Of a stretch of 64,000 nucleotides of DNA, positions 10,001 to 17,910 are shown in pieces; position 1 is the first letter of the stretch; each line of letters starts with the position of its first letter. The position numbers and the translations under genes were made by a program. Under the pieces are notes generated by a model. It did no database searches and was not told where the DNA came from. It worked only from the letters and a program-made list of their open reading frames with translations. This DNA is from Photobacterium sanctipauli (GTDB lineage Bacteria; Pseudomonadota; Gammaproteobacteria; Enterobacterales; Vibrionaceae), in NCBI RefSeq assembly GCF_003026495.1, contig NZ_PYMA01000012.1, forward strand, positions 120,497 to 184,496, read 5' to 3'.

Positions 10001-12871
10001 TTATCAGAAGCTTACTCACAATCAGAAAGTTCGACGCAGTTTGCACCTGTGGTCATTACTGAGCAGCAGCTGCTTGAGCAAGCATCAGACATTGATAGCT
10101 TGGATCTCGACATCATTGATCTGACGTTGGTCGGTAATGATGCAACCTTACAAGACAATGGTGACGGTACTTACAGCGTTATTCCCAATGAAGACTATAA
10201 CGGCACTGTTGAACTGACTTATAAGGTCACTGATGGTGAATTGATTTCAGAAAACAGTATTTTCATTGATTTTGAAGCCGTGAACGACGCACCGGAAGTC
10301 CAGCAGCCGCTCGCGGCTGAGGTCAATGAAGATCAGGAGCTAGTTCTTCATCCTGATTTCTTGTTGAGCCAGGTGACGGATATCGAAGGTGACGAGCTGT
10401 CACTGGTTGGCCTTGAGATAAAAGCGCCACTGGGGGGGACGTTAACGCCGAATCAAGACGGTAGCTATTCATTTGCACCACCGCCAGATTTCAACGGTAT
10501 GGTTGAGCTAACCTACAGCGTGACAGATGGCGAACATACTGTCGAAGGGACGGTGAATGTAGATGTTATTCCTGTTAATGACGCGCCGTTTGCAACCGGC
10601 AATGCATCGCTGACTACGTTAGAGGACGAAGGCGTCACTTTCACATCCGAATCACTTCTTGGCTTGTTCGATGATATTGATAGCGAAACAGTGTCAATAT
10701 CACGAGTACTGACCGCCGACGGTGAAGAAGCGCAAGGCGAGGTGGTTGATAACCAAGATGGTACTTGGACCTTTGTGCCTGCTGATGACTTTGCTGGCAG
10801 CATTGCAATGACGGTCGAGGTCACGGATGGGCAGGCAACTTACGAAACATCAATGCCTGTTTATGTTCGCCCGGTCGCTGATGGCGCCATGATCACGACT
10901 GAAAATGATGGCCCATTGTTGATTACGGAAGATGGTAGCGGAATTTTAGATCTGAATATCACCATGGTGGATGATTCAGAATCGATGACAGCATTGGTAA
11001 TGTCAGGTTATCCGGTAGGCTTCATTGTCAGTGATGGTGTTAATACGGTCGAGATCACCGAGGAAGGTCAGCAGATCAATTTAATGAACTGGGATGTTGA
11101 TGTACTGGAAATTACACCACCGGCAAACTGGTCAGGAAACTTCTTCGTCACAGTAACGGCGACAACAGTTGATTACGGTGACGAAATTTCAAATATGCCA
11201 GCGGCCGAGGCAACCATTGTTGATGAGGCAGTTCAAGGTGAAGCTAATGAGGTGATCGAGCTAACCGCTGATGAATTGTTATCGCTTTCGGAATTGGAAG
11301 TTGAAGGCAATGACTTCACTATCGAGCACCTTAACCTTGTCGATTCGAGCCAAGGCGAAATCGACATTGACCAAGATGGTAATGTGACTTTCACTCCGGC
11401 CCCTGATTTTACCGGGCAAGTGCATGTTACCTTCCAAGTTGTTGATGCCGAGGGGAATGCGCAGGATGCGGGTATCACCCTTGGCGTTGAATCCACGCAA
11501 CAAAGTGATAATGCCGTGCCGCAAAGTACACAAGCGCTTGTTCATGAGATGACGGAAGATGGGACTCTGAACTTTAGTGACGCTGATTTACTTTCCAATA
11601 TCACGGATGCAGATGGTGATGACTTAACCGTAAGCCAAGTACAAATCACCCAAGGGGAAGGTGTACTGACTGCTGAGAATGGCACTTATAGTTTCATACC
11701 TGAACCCGGCTGGCATGGGGAAGCCGAGATTAGTTACAGTGTGAATGATGGTACAGATACTGTATTGCAGGCGATGACTGTAACCGTTGAAGAAGCATAC
11801 CCTGATAATGCGGTAACCCTTACCACGGAAACACTGCTACAAAGTTGGCCGGAGGCTGATCGCGACAGTTTAGATGTTTCAAATGTTATGGTGGATGAAG
11901 GTGAAGGGCGAATTGTTGAAGAAGACAGTGAGACCTGGACTTTCATTCCCGATGAAGGATGGAGCGGTGATGCCAGTGTTTCTTATGATGTGAATGACGG
12001 TGAAGCCAGTGTACCGGGTTTATATCAGTTCACTGTTGAAGAGTCGCAAGAGAGTACTGAGCCTGCTCAGGCTTTTGCTGCGGATTCCAACGGAACGGTG
12101 AACTTTACGGATACTGATATTCTGAACCAAGCAGGGATAGATGATCATGACGGTATCACAATTAGCGAAGTGAGTTATGACGGTGATGACGGTATGTTGT
12201 TTGATAATCCAGATGGTAGCTATAGCTTCTGGCCAAACGATGATGCCGATAGTGAAATAGCCCTCAATGTGAGTTATAGCGTGGATGGTGAGCCTGAACA
12301 GCAAGCTGTTGTGTCCTTCTTCCTAGAGGAGGCGGGAGATCAGAACGTGCAGGAGATTGAACAGGAAGACATCGCGATTGAATCTGCAGAGGCTGATTAT
12401 TATGGTGTGCCGGGCGATAGCTTGGAAATCCCAATCCCGGACGCGATCACTGATAACCCTGATCTTGATGTCGTTGTGATTTCAGGACTTGAAGAGGGGG
12501 TGAGCGTTGATTCGGCGCTAGATAATGGCGATGGTAGCTATACGGTAAGTGGCGATGATAGCTTCACGTTGGTTGCCGATGAAAACTTCAGTGGTAGCCT
12601 CGATATCACTATGACCGGCTATGACAATATGTATGAGCAAGTGGGTGATAGTGACACTGTCACCGTTAATTTTGATGACGATAATATTGGTAATACGTCG
12701 CCGCAAGCTAACGAGCAGCAGGATGATCAGCAGGGTGAAGAAACAGATTGGACGCAAGACAATGGCGGACAAGATGGCTTCGATCCGCTGATGGATGAAG
12801 GTGCAGGCGGTGACGATGATATGAATACTAACCAGCAAGAGGATATGAGCTTTGATGACAATAATTTCTAA
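4061..12871 (+). CDS. Giant acidic tandem-repeat adhesin, cadherin-like (tandem-95 type), probable T1SS substrate
   Basis: A 2936-residue, strongly acidic protein without a Sec signal peptide. The ATG at 4061 is preferred over the upstream TTG at 4031 because GAAGGGAG sits just before it. Residues 1-180 are low complexity (Gln, Asn, Gly, Glu). Residues 208-1080 are nine consecutive 97-residue repeats (VNDAPEAGDHIEATMDEDGE to VDLTVTP), followed by a DUF4114-like region (GIEDLLGGGDRDFDDFMF) near 1200-1340, three further repeats from about 1408, a jelly-roll-like domain near 1785-1940, and diverged cadherin-like repeats to about 2880. The tail is Asp/Gln/Asn-rich. I see no classic GGxGxD RTX nonapeptides. 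Such proteins are usually secreted by type I systems and act in adhesion or biofilm; the HlyD gene two loci upstream fits. Asp-rich loops (DIDGDD) suggest calcium binding. Confidence 0.82.
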   Translation: MSSNQQPSQDEKILNEAVETSGESSNSEQAAQQQRQQENQLNANVMVSNDALGQGGQNQQGGGEQGQDSGEGEPSNQQQDGGNSPQGEGESQENAENQVVEGNDENDAGDDNDPGVQSVGGQSGPSPRSGAGRQQNDEPTPQGGPQAAQNNDSAPQGGNNSPQQDEPDVAISSENFAVNVAPGEGEEAPSDWDQEITEQVFEVNVEAVNDAPEAGDHIEATMDEDGELILTQDDLLANATDIDGDDLTASNLTSANPDVEITPNPDGSFTITTPENFNGDLALSYDISDGEETISSGVDLTVTPVNDAPEAGDHIEATMDEDGELTLTQDDLLANATDIDGDDLTASDLTSANPDVEITPNPDGSFTITTPENFNGDLYLSYDISDGEETVSSGVDLTVTPVNDAPEAGDHIEATMDEDGELILTQDDLLANATDIDGDDLTASNLTSANPDVEITPNPDGSFTITTPENFNGDLALSYDISDGEETISSGVDLTVTPVNDAPEAGDHIEATMDEDGELTLTQDDLLANATDIDGDDLTASDLTSANPDVEITPNPDGSFTITTPENFNGDLALSFDISDGEETVSSGVDLTVTPVNDAPEAGDHIEATMDEDGELILTQDDLLANATDIDGDDLTASNLTSANPDVEITPNPDGSFTITTPENFNGDLALSYDISDGEETVSSGVDLTVTPVNDAPEAGDHIEATMDEDGELTLTQDDLLANATDIDGDDLTASNLTSANPDVEITPNPDGSFTITTPENFNGDLALSFDISDGEETVSSGVDLTVTPVNDAPEAGDHIEATMDEDGELILTQDDLLANATDIDGDDLTASNLTSANPDVEITPNPDGSFTITTPENFNGDLYLSYDISDGEETVSSGVDLTVTPVNDAPEAGDHIEATMDEDGELILTQDDLLANATDIDGDDLTASNLTSANPDVEITPNPDGSFTITTPENFNGDLYLSYDISDGEETVSSGVDLTVTPVNDAPEAGDHIEATMDEDGELILTQDDLLANATDIDGDDLTASSLTSANPDVEITPNPDGSFTITTPENFSGELYLSYDISDGEETVQAGVDLTVEAIADSPNLAVTDGDGNVIPGNEIDTDPDDAIELNIAASLNDQDLSESLTVTVDGIPEGGVLRYDGNEVLEAQDNGLTSYADTEVTVTFEGEGAGFRNSVGYYKVDEEGNITGVDLVYENASQIRGGGDLRPGETQFSFDIEQGESFNLFVIPNGFRKNDFDDLGEGHYEFRDNEGNPATMDSTDPQLVFIGDDGSETVIRSQFGDAVFHGGSSAHLNQDNFQHTRTSMNQDGEIVYGIEDLLGGGDRDFDDFMFTIDMGEVNSTIYSGEIISDGETPIVLPTVALEDTISLQLPDDFNDEFDIVVEATARELSNDDEASVSQTIHVDAREFAPETSGPASANTAEDNSVTVNQAELLANASDADGDNLVAQNLASDNPDVDIRDNGDGTFTITPPQDFHGDLALSYDITDGEFTTPSQLDLTVTPVNDAPEAGDHIEATMDEDGELTLTQDDLLANVTDIDGDDLTASNLTSANPDVEITPNPDGSFTISTPENFNGDLALSFDISDGEEIVSSGVDLTVTPVNDGPEAGAPVEAVMDEDGTLRFTQDDLLVHATDIDGDELTASNLTSANPDVEITPNPDGSFDVTPPENFNGSLDLNFDIFDGTETVQSTVDVTVNPVNDAPDAGDEIFLTAQEDTIVGVSMREEPMIRLDQEPEFGSIEAFIDDEWVIMQVGDEVAHDTEIRCVPDEDAVQAVTHDSMIGTFDDNAKLDDWGEAVDSHTRQFTDGDLTVTTSSNDGPLGAWNGNTHIGHGIGDSDRNGLSGDEKLTVEIDGENINQISFTLDGLGGWFMESSKHFTEVEIKAFNAEGEVIDSETYHKDDPNSYVTTYTLTADEPVARFELGTIQGNGTYVVQNMTVSQVAPDSAVFTSIDVDGSEMTEEVVFHHQENQANEPIELSAQLSEAYSQSESSTQFAPVVITEQQLLEQASDIDSLDLDIIDLTLVGNDATLQDNGDGTYSVIPNEDYNGTVELTYKVTDGELISENSIFIDFEAVNDAPEVQQPLAAEVNEDQELVLHPDFLLSQVTDIEGDELSLVGLEIKAPLGGTLTPNQDGSYSFAPPPDFNGMVELTYSVTDGEHTVEGTVNVDVIPVNDAPFATGNASLTTLEDEGVTFTSESLLGLFDDIDSETVSISRVLTADGEEAQGEVVDNQDGTWTFVPADDFAGSIAMTVEVTDGQATYETSMPVYVRPVADGAMITTENDGPLLITEDGSGILDLNITMVDDSESMTALVMSGYPVGFIVSDGVNTVEITEEGQQINLMNWDVDVLEITPPANWSGNFFVTVTATTVDYGDEISNMPAAEATIVDEAVQGEANEVIELTADELLSLSELEVEGNDFTIEHLNLVDSSQGEIDIDQDGNVTFTPAPDFTGQVHVTFQVVDAEGNAQDAGITLGVESTQQSDNAVPQSTQALVHEMTEDGTLNFSDADLLSNITDADGDDLTVSQVQITQGEGVLTAENGTYSFIPEPGWHGEAEISYSVNDGTDTVLQAMTVTVEEAYPDNAVTLTTETLLQSWPEADRDSLDVSNVMVDEGEGRIVEEDSETWTFIPDEGWSGDASVSYDVNDGEASVPGLYQFTVEESQESTEPAQAFAADSNGTVNFTDTDILNQAGIDDHDGITISEVSYDGDDGMLFDNPDGSYSFWPNDDADSEIALNVSYSVDGEPEQQAVVSFFLEEAGDQNVQEIEQEDIAIESAEADYYGVPGDSLEIPIPDAITDNPDLDVVVISGLEEGVSVDSALDNGDGSYTVSGDDSFTLVADENFSGSLDITMTGYDNMYEQVGDSDTVTVNFDDDNIGNTSPQANEQQDDQQGEETDWTQDNGGQDGFDPLMDEGAGGDDDMNTNQQEDMSFDDNNF
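4682..7300 (+). repeat. Nine tandem 291-bp coding repeats
   Basis: Near-identical units begin at 4682, 4973, 5264, 5555, 5846, 6137, 6428, 6719 and 7010, exactly 291 bp (97 codons) apart. Three related, more diverged units begin at 8282, 8573 and 8864. Repeats 1-6 alternate between two versions (ELILTQ in odd copies, ELTLTQ in even copies), showing that a 582-bp double unit was amplified. Confidence 0.97.
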
Positions 12872-12909
12872 TTGCCAATAGCAACTCATAGTCTGTCACT
12901 CAACGACAA

Positions 12910-12934
12910 GGCCATAACCCGATGGGTTATGGCC
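12910..12934. terminator. Hairpin between convergent adhesin and PEP-CTERM genes
   Basis: An 11-bp perfect stem (GGCCATAACCC with GGGTTATGGCC) around GAT lies between two convergent genes, so it can serve both strands. The trailing T tract is weak on the plus strand. Confidence 0.7.
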
Positions 12935-12966
12935 TTCGATTTATTTGCTGTGAATAGGAGCAGCGC

Positions 12967-13632
12967 TTAGTGTTTGCGTGTCTTTCTGCGGGTTAAGCCT
13001 AGGCCTGCAACCGCAAGAGTTAAGACAGCCAATGTGCCCGGCTCTGGCACAGAGTTGGCAACGAAGACGAGTTTTTCAAAGCTTGTGCTGCTATTTAACC
13101 AAAGATTGTCACCACTTCGCCAGCCTCCAACACTAGAGTTAACCGTATGCCAACATAAGCGATCACGTTCATTCATACCTGCGGTATCACATGAATTTTT
13201 ACTGACAGTATCCCCAATACCAGCAAAACCCCATGAATAATTTGGATTGTAATACCACTCAGCACCATTGGAGGTTGTTGTTACTCCACCTCCTGTGCCT
13301 GTTAATGTTGTTGCATCAAGTACGGTTGTCGCTGCTAACACATCTAGAATATTGTTACCTGTACGGCGTCCTGCCAGCATAATGTAGTCACTGTTTTGAC
13401 AAGATGGATCCAGTGATGCGATACCGCCAGCATTGTTGTCTCGGTATCGGCGGGTATCACACAATGTCCAGCCCCAGTCATTCGTCACAGTACTGATATC
13501 GATATCATTCTGTGGACCAAAAGGCATGTAAACGGCATGCGCGGGAAGTGATATCACCGCACTGGCAGCTAGGGCCAATGATGCGGCTAGTGTACGAATG
13601 AGTGTTTTTGATGGTGAGTTAGAATGCTTCAT
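12967..13632 (-). CDS. PEP-CTERM sorting-domain exported protein
   Basis: A 221-residue exported protein with a clear N-terminal signal peptide (basic start, hydrophobic segment, ALPAHA-like cleavage region near residue 32) and a textbook C-terminal PEP-CTERM signal: VPEPG, a hydrophobic helix, then RRKTRKH. In known systems exosortase EpsH/XrtA recognises this tail, cleaves near it and passes the protein to the surface or the exopolysaccharide matrix. The middle has several Cys (CDTRR, CQNSD, NSCD, RLCWH) and Gly/Thr-rich stretches, with no enzyme motif that I recognise. It is monocistronic and convergent with the giant repeat protein; its function is unknown. No exosortase is in this window. 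Confidence 0.85.
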   Translation of the reverse strand: MKHSNSPSKTLIRTLAASLALAASAVISLPAHAVYMPFGPQNDIDISTVTNDWGWTLCDTRRYRDNNAGGIASLDPSCQNSDYIMLAGRRTGNNILDVLAATTVLDATTLTGTGGGVTTTSNGAEWYYNPNYSWGFAGIGDTVSKNSCDTAGMNERDRLCWHTVNSSVGGWRSGDNLWLNSSTSFEKLVFVANSVPEPGTLAVLTLAVAGLGLTRRKTRKH

Positions 13633-13951
13633 CGAATTATTCCTTTTTAACTGCCCGATTAAGGCGACTACTTAACAGAAACGGCAATTTAATATTGCTG
13701 TGTAATCTGCTATCCCATATGTGCTTGGTTGAGTATTTGTCTTTTAATAACGAGCAACTATTGGGCCAGATTTTTTATTACTAAAATTCAATGAGTTAGT
13801 ATGTGAGCTTTAGAGGTGTGTAAAACTTCCTGACAGCAATATGATGCATAAAGCCTAAAAACCCCAACCATGTGGTCAGGGTTTCGTTTATCACTCATAT
13901 AATGGTTAGAAGTTTTAGGGTTTGAAAGAAAACACAGGCTTAGTTGCTTAG
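13633..13951. other. Intergenic region between PEP-CTERM gene and nqrB
   Basis: A 319-base stretch. It holds the minus-strand promoter region of the PEP-CTERM gene (a GGAATAAT stretch lies just before its start) and, at 13857-13883, an imperfect hairpin that could end nqrB transcription. No open frame with a ribosome site is visible, and nothing else is recognised. Confidence 0.4.
13857..13883 (-). terminator. Possible terminator after nqrB
   Basis: On the minus strand AAACCC, a partly paired segment and GGGTTTTT form an imperfect stem ending in T residues, about 70 bases past the nqrB stop. Confidence 0.45.
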
Positions 13952-15205
13952 TCATGATTTCAGATTGAGCGCCCGTTTTTGTCGGCGTTTGATATTGGCA
14001 CTGACTACAAAGTTATCGAATAGTGGTGCGAACAGATTAGCAAACAAGATAGCGAGCATAATGCCTTCGGGATAAGCGGGGTTAACCACGCGGATAAACA
14101 CCGTCATGACTCCAATCAGGATCCCGTACGCCCATTTCCCTTTATCGGTAAACGCCGCAGAGACGGGGTCGGTTGCCATGAAAAACATACCGAAGGCAAA
14201 GCCACCCAGCACCAAGTGCCACCAAAACGGCATGGAGAACATTGGGTTAGAGTCGGATCCAATCATATTGAGCAGGGTCGATGTTGCTATCATTCCCACC
14301 ATCACGCCGACAACAATTCGCCACGATGCCACGCCCATGAACAAGATCATCAAGCCGCCGAGAAGTAAAAACAGGGTGGAGACTTCACCTATTGAGCCAG
14401 GGATGTTACCGACAAAAGCGTCCATCCAGCTGATGGTTTCGCCTGTTGCATTATGAATTAACGCCGTTTGACCGTTTTCAGCCCATTGGCTGAGGGCGGT
14501 TGCGCCGGAGTAACCGTCGGCAGCGGTCCATACTAAGCCTCCGGAACTTTGTGCCGGATAGGCAAAGTAAAGGAAGGCACGGCCAGCCAATGCTGGGTTC
14601 AGGAAGTTCCGCCCGGTACCGCCAAAGATTTCTTTGGCTACCACAATACCAAACGTGATCCCCAAGGCTGCCTGCCAAAGTGGAATGGTTGGTGGCAAGA
14701 TCAACGCAAACAGAATCGACGAAACAAAAAAGCCTTCGTTGATTTCATGCTTTCTGATGATCGCAAACAGTACCTCCCAAAAACCACCGACAATAAACAC
14801 CGTAATATAAACCGGGAAGAAATAGACGGCGCCCAGCAGCATCTTACTGGCCCAGCTGGCTGACTCGGCCATGCTCCCACCAAGAGCAATGGTGGCAGAG
14901 TAATGCCAATTACTGTCAATAAGCGCTGTGATTTGCTCTGGTGTATAGAGCGAGTACAAGGCAACGATAGCTTGGTGGCCGACGTTGTACATTCCCCAAA
15001 ACATGGCTGGGAATACGGCAAGCCATACCATGATCATGATCCGCTTCAGATCGATGCTATCGCGTACATGGGTTGTGCTTTTAGTCACTTGTCCCGGAGT
15101 GTAAAGCAGGGTGGCGAATGCCTCATAGAGCGGAAACCACTTTTGATATTTGCCACCTGGCTCAAAAGCGTGTTCGAGTTTTTCTAGTGTAGATTTAAGA
15201 CTCAT
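13952..15205 (-). CDS. nqrB: Na+-translocating NADH:quinone reductase subunit B, solitary copy
   Basis: A 417-residue integral membrane protein that aligns in memory along its whole length with Vibrio NqrB, the subunit of the sodium-pumping NADH:quinone reductase that carries covalent FMN, riboflavin and much of the ion path. Recognisable segments are [60 protein letters not shown] and [20 protein letters not shown]. The FMN-attachment segment SGATALSQW, with its Thr, is intact. What is odd is the context: nqrA and nqrC-F are not adjacent; the neighbours are a PEP-CTERM gene and a divergent bd oxidase. It is therefore probably a second copy outside the nqr operon. Whether it joins a complex is unknown. 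Confidence 0.88.
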   Translation of the reverse strand: MSLKSTLEKLEHAFEPGGKYQKWFPLYEAFATLLYTPGQVTKSTTHVRDSIDLKRIMIMVWLAVFPAMFWGMYNVGHQAIVALYSLYTPEQITALIDSNWHYSATIALGGSMAESASWASKMLLGAVYFFPVYITVFIVGGFWEVLFAIIRKHEINEGFFVSSILFALILPPTIPLWQAALGITFGIVVAKEIFGGTGRNFLNPALAGRAFLYFAYPAQSSGGLVWTAADGYSGATALSQWAENGQTALIHNATGETISWMDAFVGNIPGSIGEVSTLFLLLGGLMILFMGVASWRIVVGVMVGMIATSTLLNMIGSDSNPMFSMPFWWHLVLGGFAFGMFFMATDPVSAAFTDKGKWAYGILIGVMTVFIRVVNPAYPEGIMLAILFANLFAPLFDNFVVSANIKRRQKRALNLKS

Positions 15206-15347
15206 TCTTTAGCCCTCACGAATCCTAGTGAAGAAGCTCACCAGTACTACTGTTGTTACGGGCTGAGTGGTCATTGCGATTAGCAATAGTTTAAATATAA
15301 ACCACTAACCCAAACTGGGCGAGTGGCAGAAAAGACCAGAGAAGAGG

Positions 15348-15459
15348 GCGAATACCATTATGAACTAATAGGAGGATCTTGCTACGGATCCAGCAGGATG
15401 AACCATACTGTTAATCAGCGCGTAGTTAATTATGTTAACAAACTCAGATTGGTATTCGC
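15348..15459 (+). promoter_or_regulatory. Long-range inverted repeat before cydA, possible structured leader
   Basis: GCGAATACCA at 15348-15357 is perfectly complementary to TGGTATTCGC at 15450-15459; the latter is followed by TTTT. Inside lie two smaller inverted repeats, GGATC/GATCC (15374-15391) and TGTTAA/TTAACA (15409-15439). As RNA this would be a 10-bp closing stem with two arms directly upstream of the cydA ribosome site. It may instead be DNA sites for regulators; the transcription start is not known and I do not recognise a described RNA family. Confidence 0.35.
15409..15439 (+). promoter_or_regulatory. Cluster of GTTAA sites, ArcA-like
   Basis: Three GTTAA elements occur in the same orientation (from 15410, 15425 and 15434). 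AGTTAATTAT at 15424-15433 fits the ArcA box WGTTAATTAW. ArcA control of bd oxidase genes is established in enterobacteria; here the spacing is not the usual 11 bp, so this is a plausible rather than secure call. Confidence 0.4.
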
Positions 15460-15486
15460 TTTTAGCTGGAACAACTAGGAGCTGCT

Positions 15487-16890
15487 ATGAATGAATTAGC
15501 TGTTGATTTAGCTAGGTTTCAATTTGCATTTACTGTTTCCTTTCACATCATATTTCCCGCTTTTACGATTGGCTTAGCCAGTTATCTTGCCGTCCTTGAA
15601 GGTTTGTACCTTAAAACAGGCAAGCATAAATACATTGAGCTTTACCATTATTGGATAAAAATTTTTGCCATCAGTTTTGGTATGGGCGTGGTAAGTGGCA
15701 TTGTGATGAGTTACCAGTTTGGTACCAATTGGAGTGTTTTTTCCGACAAAACCGGGCCGGTGCTGGGGCCATTAATGGGTTACGAGGTATTCACCGCGTT
15801 TTTCCTTGAAGCGGGCTTTCTTGGTGTGATGCTGTTTGGGATGAACCGGGTTGGTAAGAAGCTGCATTTTATGTCGACCGTGATTGTCGCGATAGGGACA
15901 TTAATGTCGGCATTCTGGATCTTGTCGGTGAATAGCTGGATGCAAACACCCGCCGGGTACTCAATGAATGAGTTGGGCCAATACATTCCAGAAGACTGGT
16001 GGGCGGTGGTGTTTAACCCTTCGTTCCCATACCGATTGGTTCACATGGTGCTAGCGGCGTATCTAACCACGGCGTTTGTGGTGGGGGGCGTGGCTGCTTA
16101 TCACTTGCTCCGCTCGCAGCAAAATCATTTGGCTCGAACCATGTTCTCCATGGCAATGTGGATGGCTGCGATTGTCACGCCAATACAAGTTGTCGTGGGT
16201 GACTTGCATGGGTTAAATACCCTTGAGCACCAGCCTGCCAAAATTGCCGCAATGGAAGGCCACTTTGAAACCCAGAAAGGGGCGCCACTTATTCTCTTTG
16301 GCCTACCGAATGAAGAAACCAAAGAAGTGGACTACAAAATTGCGATCCCGCATTTGGGCAGTGTGATCTTAAAGCATGAATGGAATGGGGAAGTGCTTGG
16401 GCTAGATGCATTCCCCGAAGAAGATCATCCGCCAGTTGGCATTGTATTCTGGAGCTTCCGCATCATGGTTGGCCTTGGTTTCTTAATGCTGGCGATTGGC
16501 CTTTATAGCTTGTGGTTGCGCAAGAAAGATGATCTTTATCACCACACCAACTTCCATCGATGTTGCGTCATCATGGCACCATCAGGGTTTGTCGCGTTGC
16601 TCTGTGGCTGGATAACCACCGAAGTAGGCCGTCAACCCTTTACCGTCTACGGATTGCTGCGTACCGCCGATTCGGTTTCACCTGTTGATGCCGCAGCGGT
16701 AAGTGTGTCTCTTGCTGCCTTTGTGGTTGTTTACTTTACTGTGTTTGGTGCAGGTATCTTCTACCTATTACGTTTGATGCGCAAGTCACCAACCAAGTAT
16801 GAGAAACCACCTGAAGCCATTGTGCCGGTAGCCAGTGAGGGGGGGAGCGACAAAGAGTCGTTGTCTTCTTCGAACAAGTTAACCATGTAA
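15487..16890 (+). CDS. cydA: Cytochrome bd-type quinol oxidase subunit I (CioA/CydA, short Q-loop)
   Basis: This is the haem-bearing, quinol-oxidising subunit of a bd-type terminal oxidase in the inner membrane. It has 467 residues with the N-terminal LARFQFAFTVSFHIIFPAFT (axial His19), GYEVFTAFFLEAGFLGVMLFG with the conserved Glu, and the family signature GWITTEVGRQPFTVYGLLRT. The quinol loop is short, as in the cyanide-insensitive CIO (CioA) branch rather than E. coli CydA with its long insertion. AGGAG lies just before the ATG. It is followed after 21 bases by subunit II and then by a DUF2474 micro-protein, forming one operon. The upstream region holds ArcA-like boxes and an inverted repeat. 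Symbol cioA would be equally suitable. Confidence 0.92.
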   Translation: MNELAVDLARFQFAFTVSFHIIFPAFTIGLASYLAVLEGLYLKTGKHKYIELYHYWIKIFAISFGMGVVSGIVMSYQFGTNWSVFSDKTGPVLGPLMGYEVFTAFFLEAGFLGVMLFGMNRVGKKLHFMSTVIVAIGTLMSAFWILSVNSWMQTPAGYSMNELGQYIPEDWWAVVFNPSFPYRLVHMVLAAYLTTAFVVGGVAAYHLLRSQQNHLARTMFSMAMWMAAIVTPIQVVVGDLHGLNTLEHQPAKIAAMEGHFETQKGAPLILFGLPNEETKEVDYKIAIPHLGSVILKHEWNGEVLGLDAFPEEDHPPVGIVFWSFRIMVGLGFLMLAIGLYSLWLRKKDDLYHHTNFHRCCVIMAPSGFVALLCGWITTEVGRQPFTVYGLLRTADSVSPVDAAAVSVSLAAFVVVYFTVFGAGIFYLLRLMRKSPTKYEKPPEAIVPVASEGGSDKESLSSSNKLTM

Positions 16891-16911
16891 TTGCTTACAC
16901 AAGGAGCCATC

Positions 16912-17910
16912 ATGGATTACGCATTAATTTGGTACATATTGATTGCGATAGCCGTGTTCGCCTATGTCATTCTTGATGGATTCGATCTTGGCATCGGTAT
17001 CCTGTTTATTTCTGGCGAATCGGTTAAAGAGCGTGACTTAATGATGAACAGTATCGCGCCAGTATGGGATGGTAATGAAACTTGGCTGGTGCTGGGCGGC
17101 GGTGGGTTGTTTGCCGTATTTCCACTCGCGTACGCGGTAGCAATGCCAGCGTTGTACGCGCCGCTCATTGTAATGTTGTTGGGACTTATCTTCAGAGGTG
17201 TGGCTTTCGAATACCGATTCAGAACGAAGCGAGGGCAGTTCTTGTGGGATAGCTCTTTCTTTATTGGTTCCCTGGCCGCGACCTTTAGCCAAGGTATGAT
17301 ATTGGGCACCTTGTTACAAGGCGTTGAAGTGGTTGATCGCCAATACAGTGGTGGTTGGTTTGATTGGTTTACGCCATTTAGTGTGTTCTGCGGCTTTGTG
17401 ACAGTTGCGGCTTATACCTTGCTGGGGGCGTGTTGGTTACTGATTAAAATGCCAGACGGTTATCATCAACGCTTTTATCCGATCGCGAAGCGATGTGCGT
17501 TGATAATGGTAGTGATGGTCGGTATTTTGAGTTTATGGTTGCCACTGGGCAATGAAGTGATTGCCGACCGTTGGTTCTCGTTCCCGCAAGCCTTTTTGTT
17601 CTTGTTAATTCCCGGTTGCTCAGCTTACCTGGTGTATCTCTTGTTTAAAGATTTGATGGAGCACAAGCCCGTGCAGGCTTACTTGGTTAGCTTGGGGTTA
17701 TTCTTCTTGGCATTTCTAGGGTTTGGTGTCAGCACTTATCCATACATTGTGCCGCACAGTTTGACCTATGCTGAAGCTGCTGCACCTGATACCAGTTTGA
17801 AATTTTTGTTGAGTGGGGCAGTGTTCCTATTACCGTTGATTATTGCTTACACCGCCTATTCATACTGGGTGTTCAGAGGCAAATTGAAAGAAGATGAGGG
17901 TTACCATTAA
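16912..17910 (+). CDS. cydB: Cytochrome bd-type quinol oxidase subunit II (CioB/CydB)
   Basis: A 332-residue multi-pass membrane partner of the preceding subunit. The start ATG at 16912 is chosen over the upstream TTG at 16891 because AAGGAG (16901-16906) precedes it and MDYALIWYILIAIAVFAYVI is the usual N-terminus. Family motifs include YVILDGFDLGIGILF, APVWDGNETWLVLGGGGLFAVFP and FEYRFRTK. The stop overlaps the start of the next micro-protein gene by one base, indicating translational coupling. Confidence 0.93.
   Translation: MDYALIWYILIAIAVFAYVILDGFDLGIGILFISGESVKERDLMMNSIAPVWDGNETWLVLGGGGLFAVFPLAYAVAMPALYAPLIVMLLGLIFRGVAFEYRFRTKRGQFLWDSSFFIGSLAATFSQGMILGTLLQGVEVVDRQYSGGWFDWFTPFSVFCGFVTVAAYTLLGACWLLIKMPDGYHQRFYPIAKRCALIMVVMVGILSLWLPLGNEVIADRWFSFPQAFLFLLIPGCSAYLVYLLFKDLMEHKPVQAYLVSLGLFFLAFLGFGVSTYPYIVPHSLTYAEAAAPDTSLKFLLSGAVFLLPLIIAYTAYSYWVFRGKLKEDEGYH

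Noticed and set aside
14549..15187. Plus-strand frames opposite nqrB
   Set aside because: Antisense shadows; nqrB is unambiguous.
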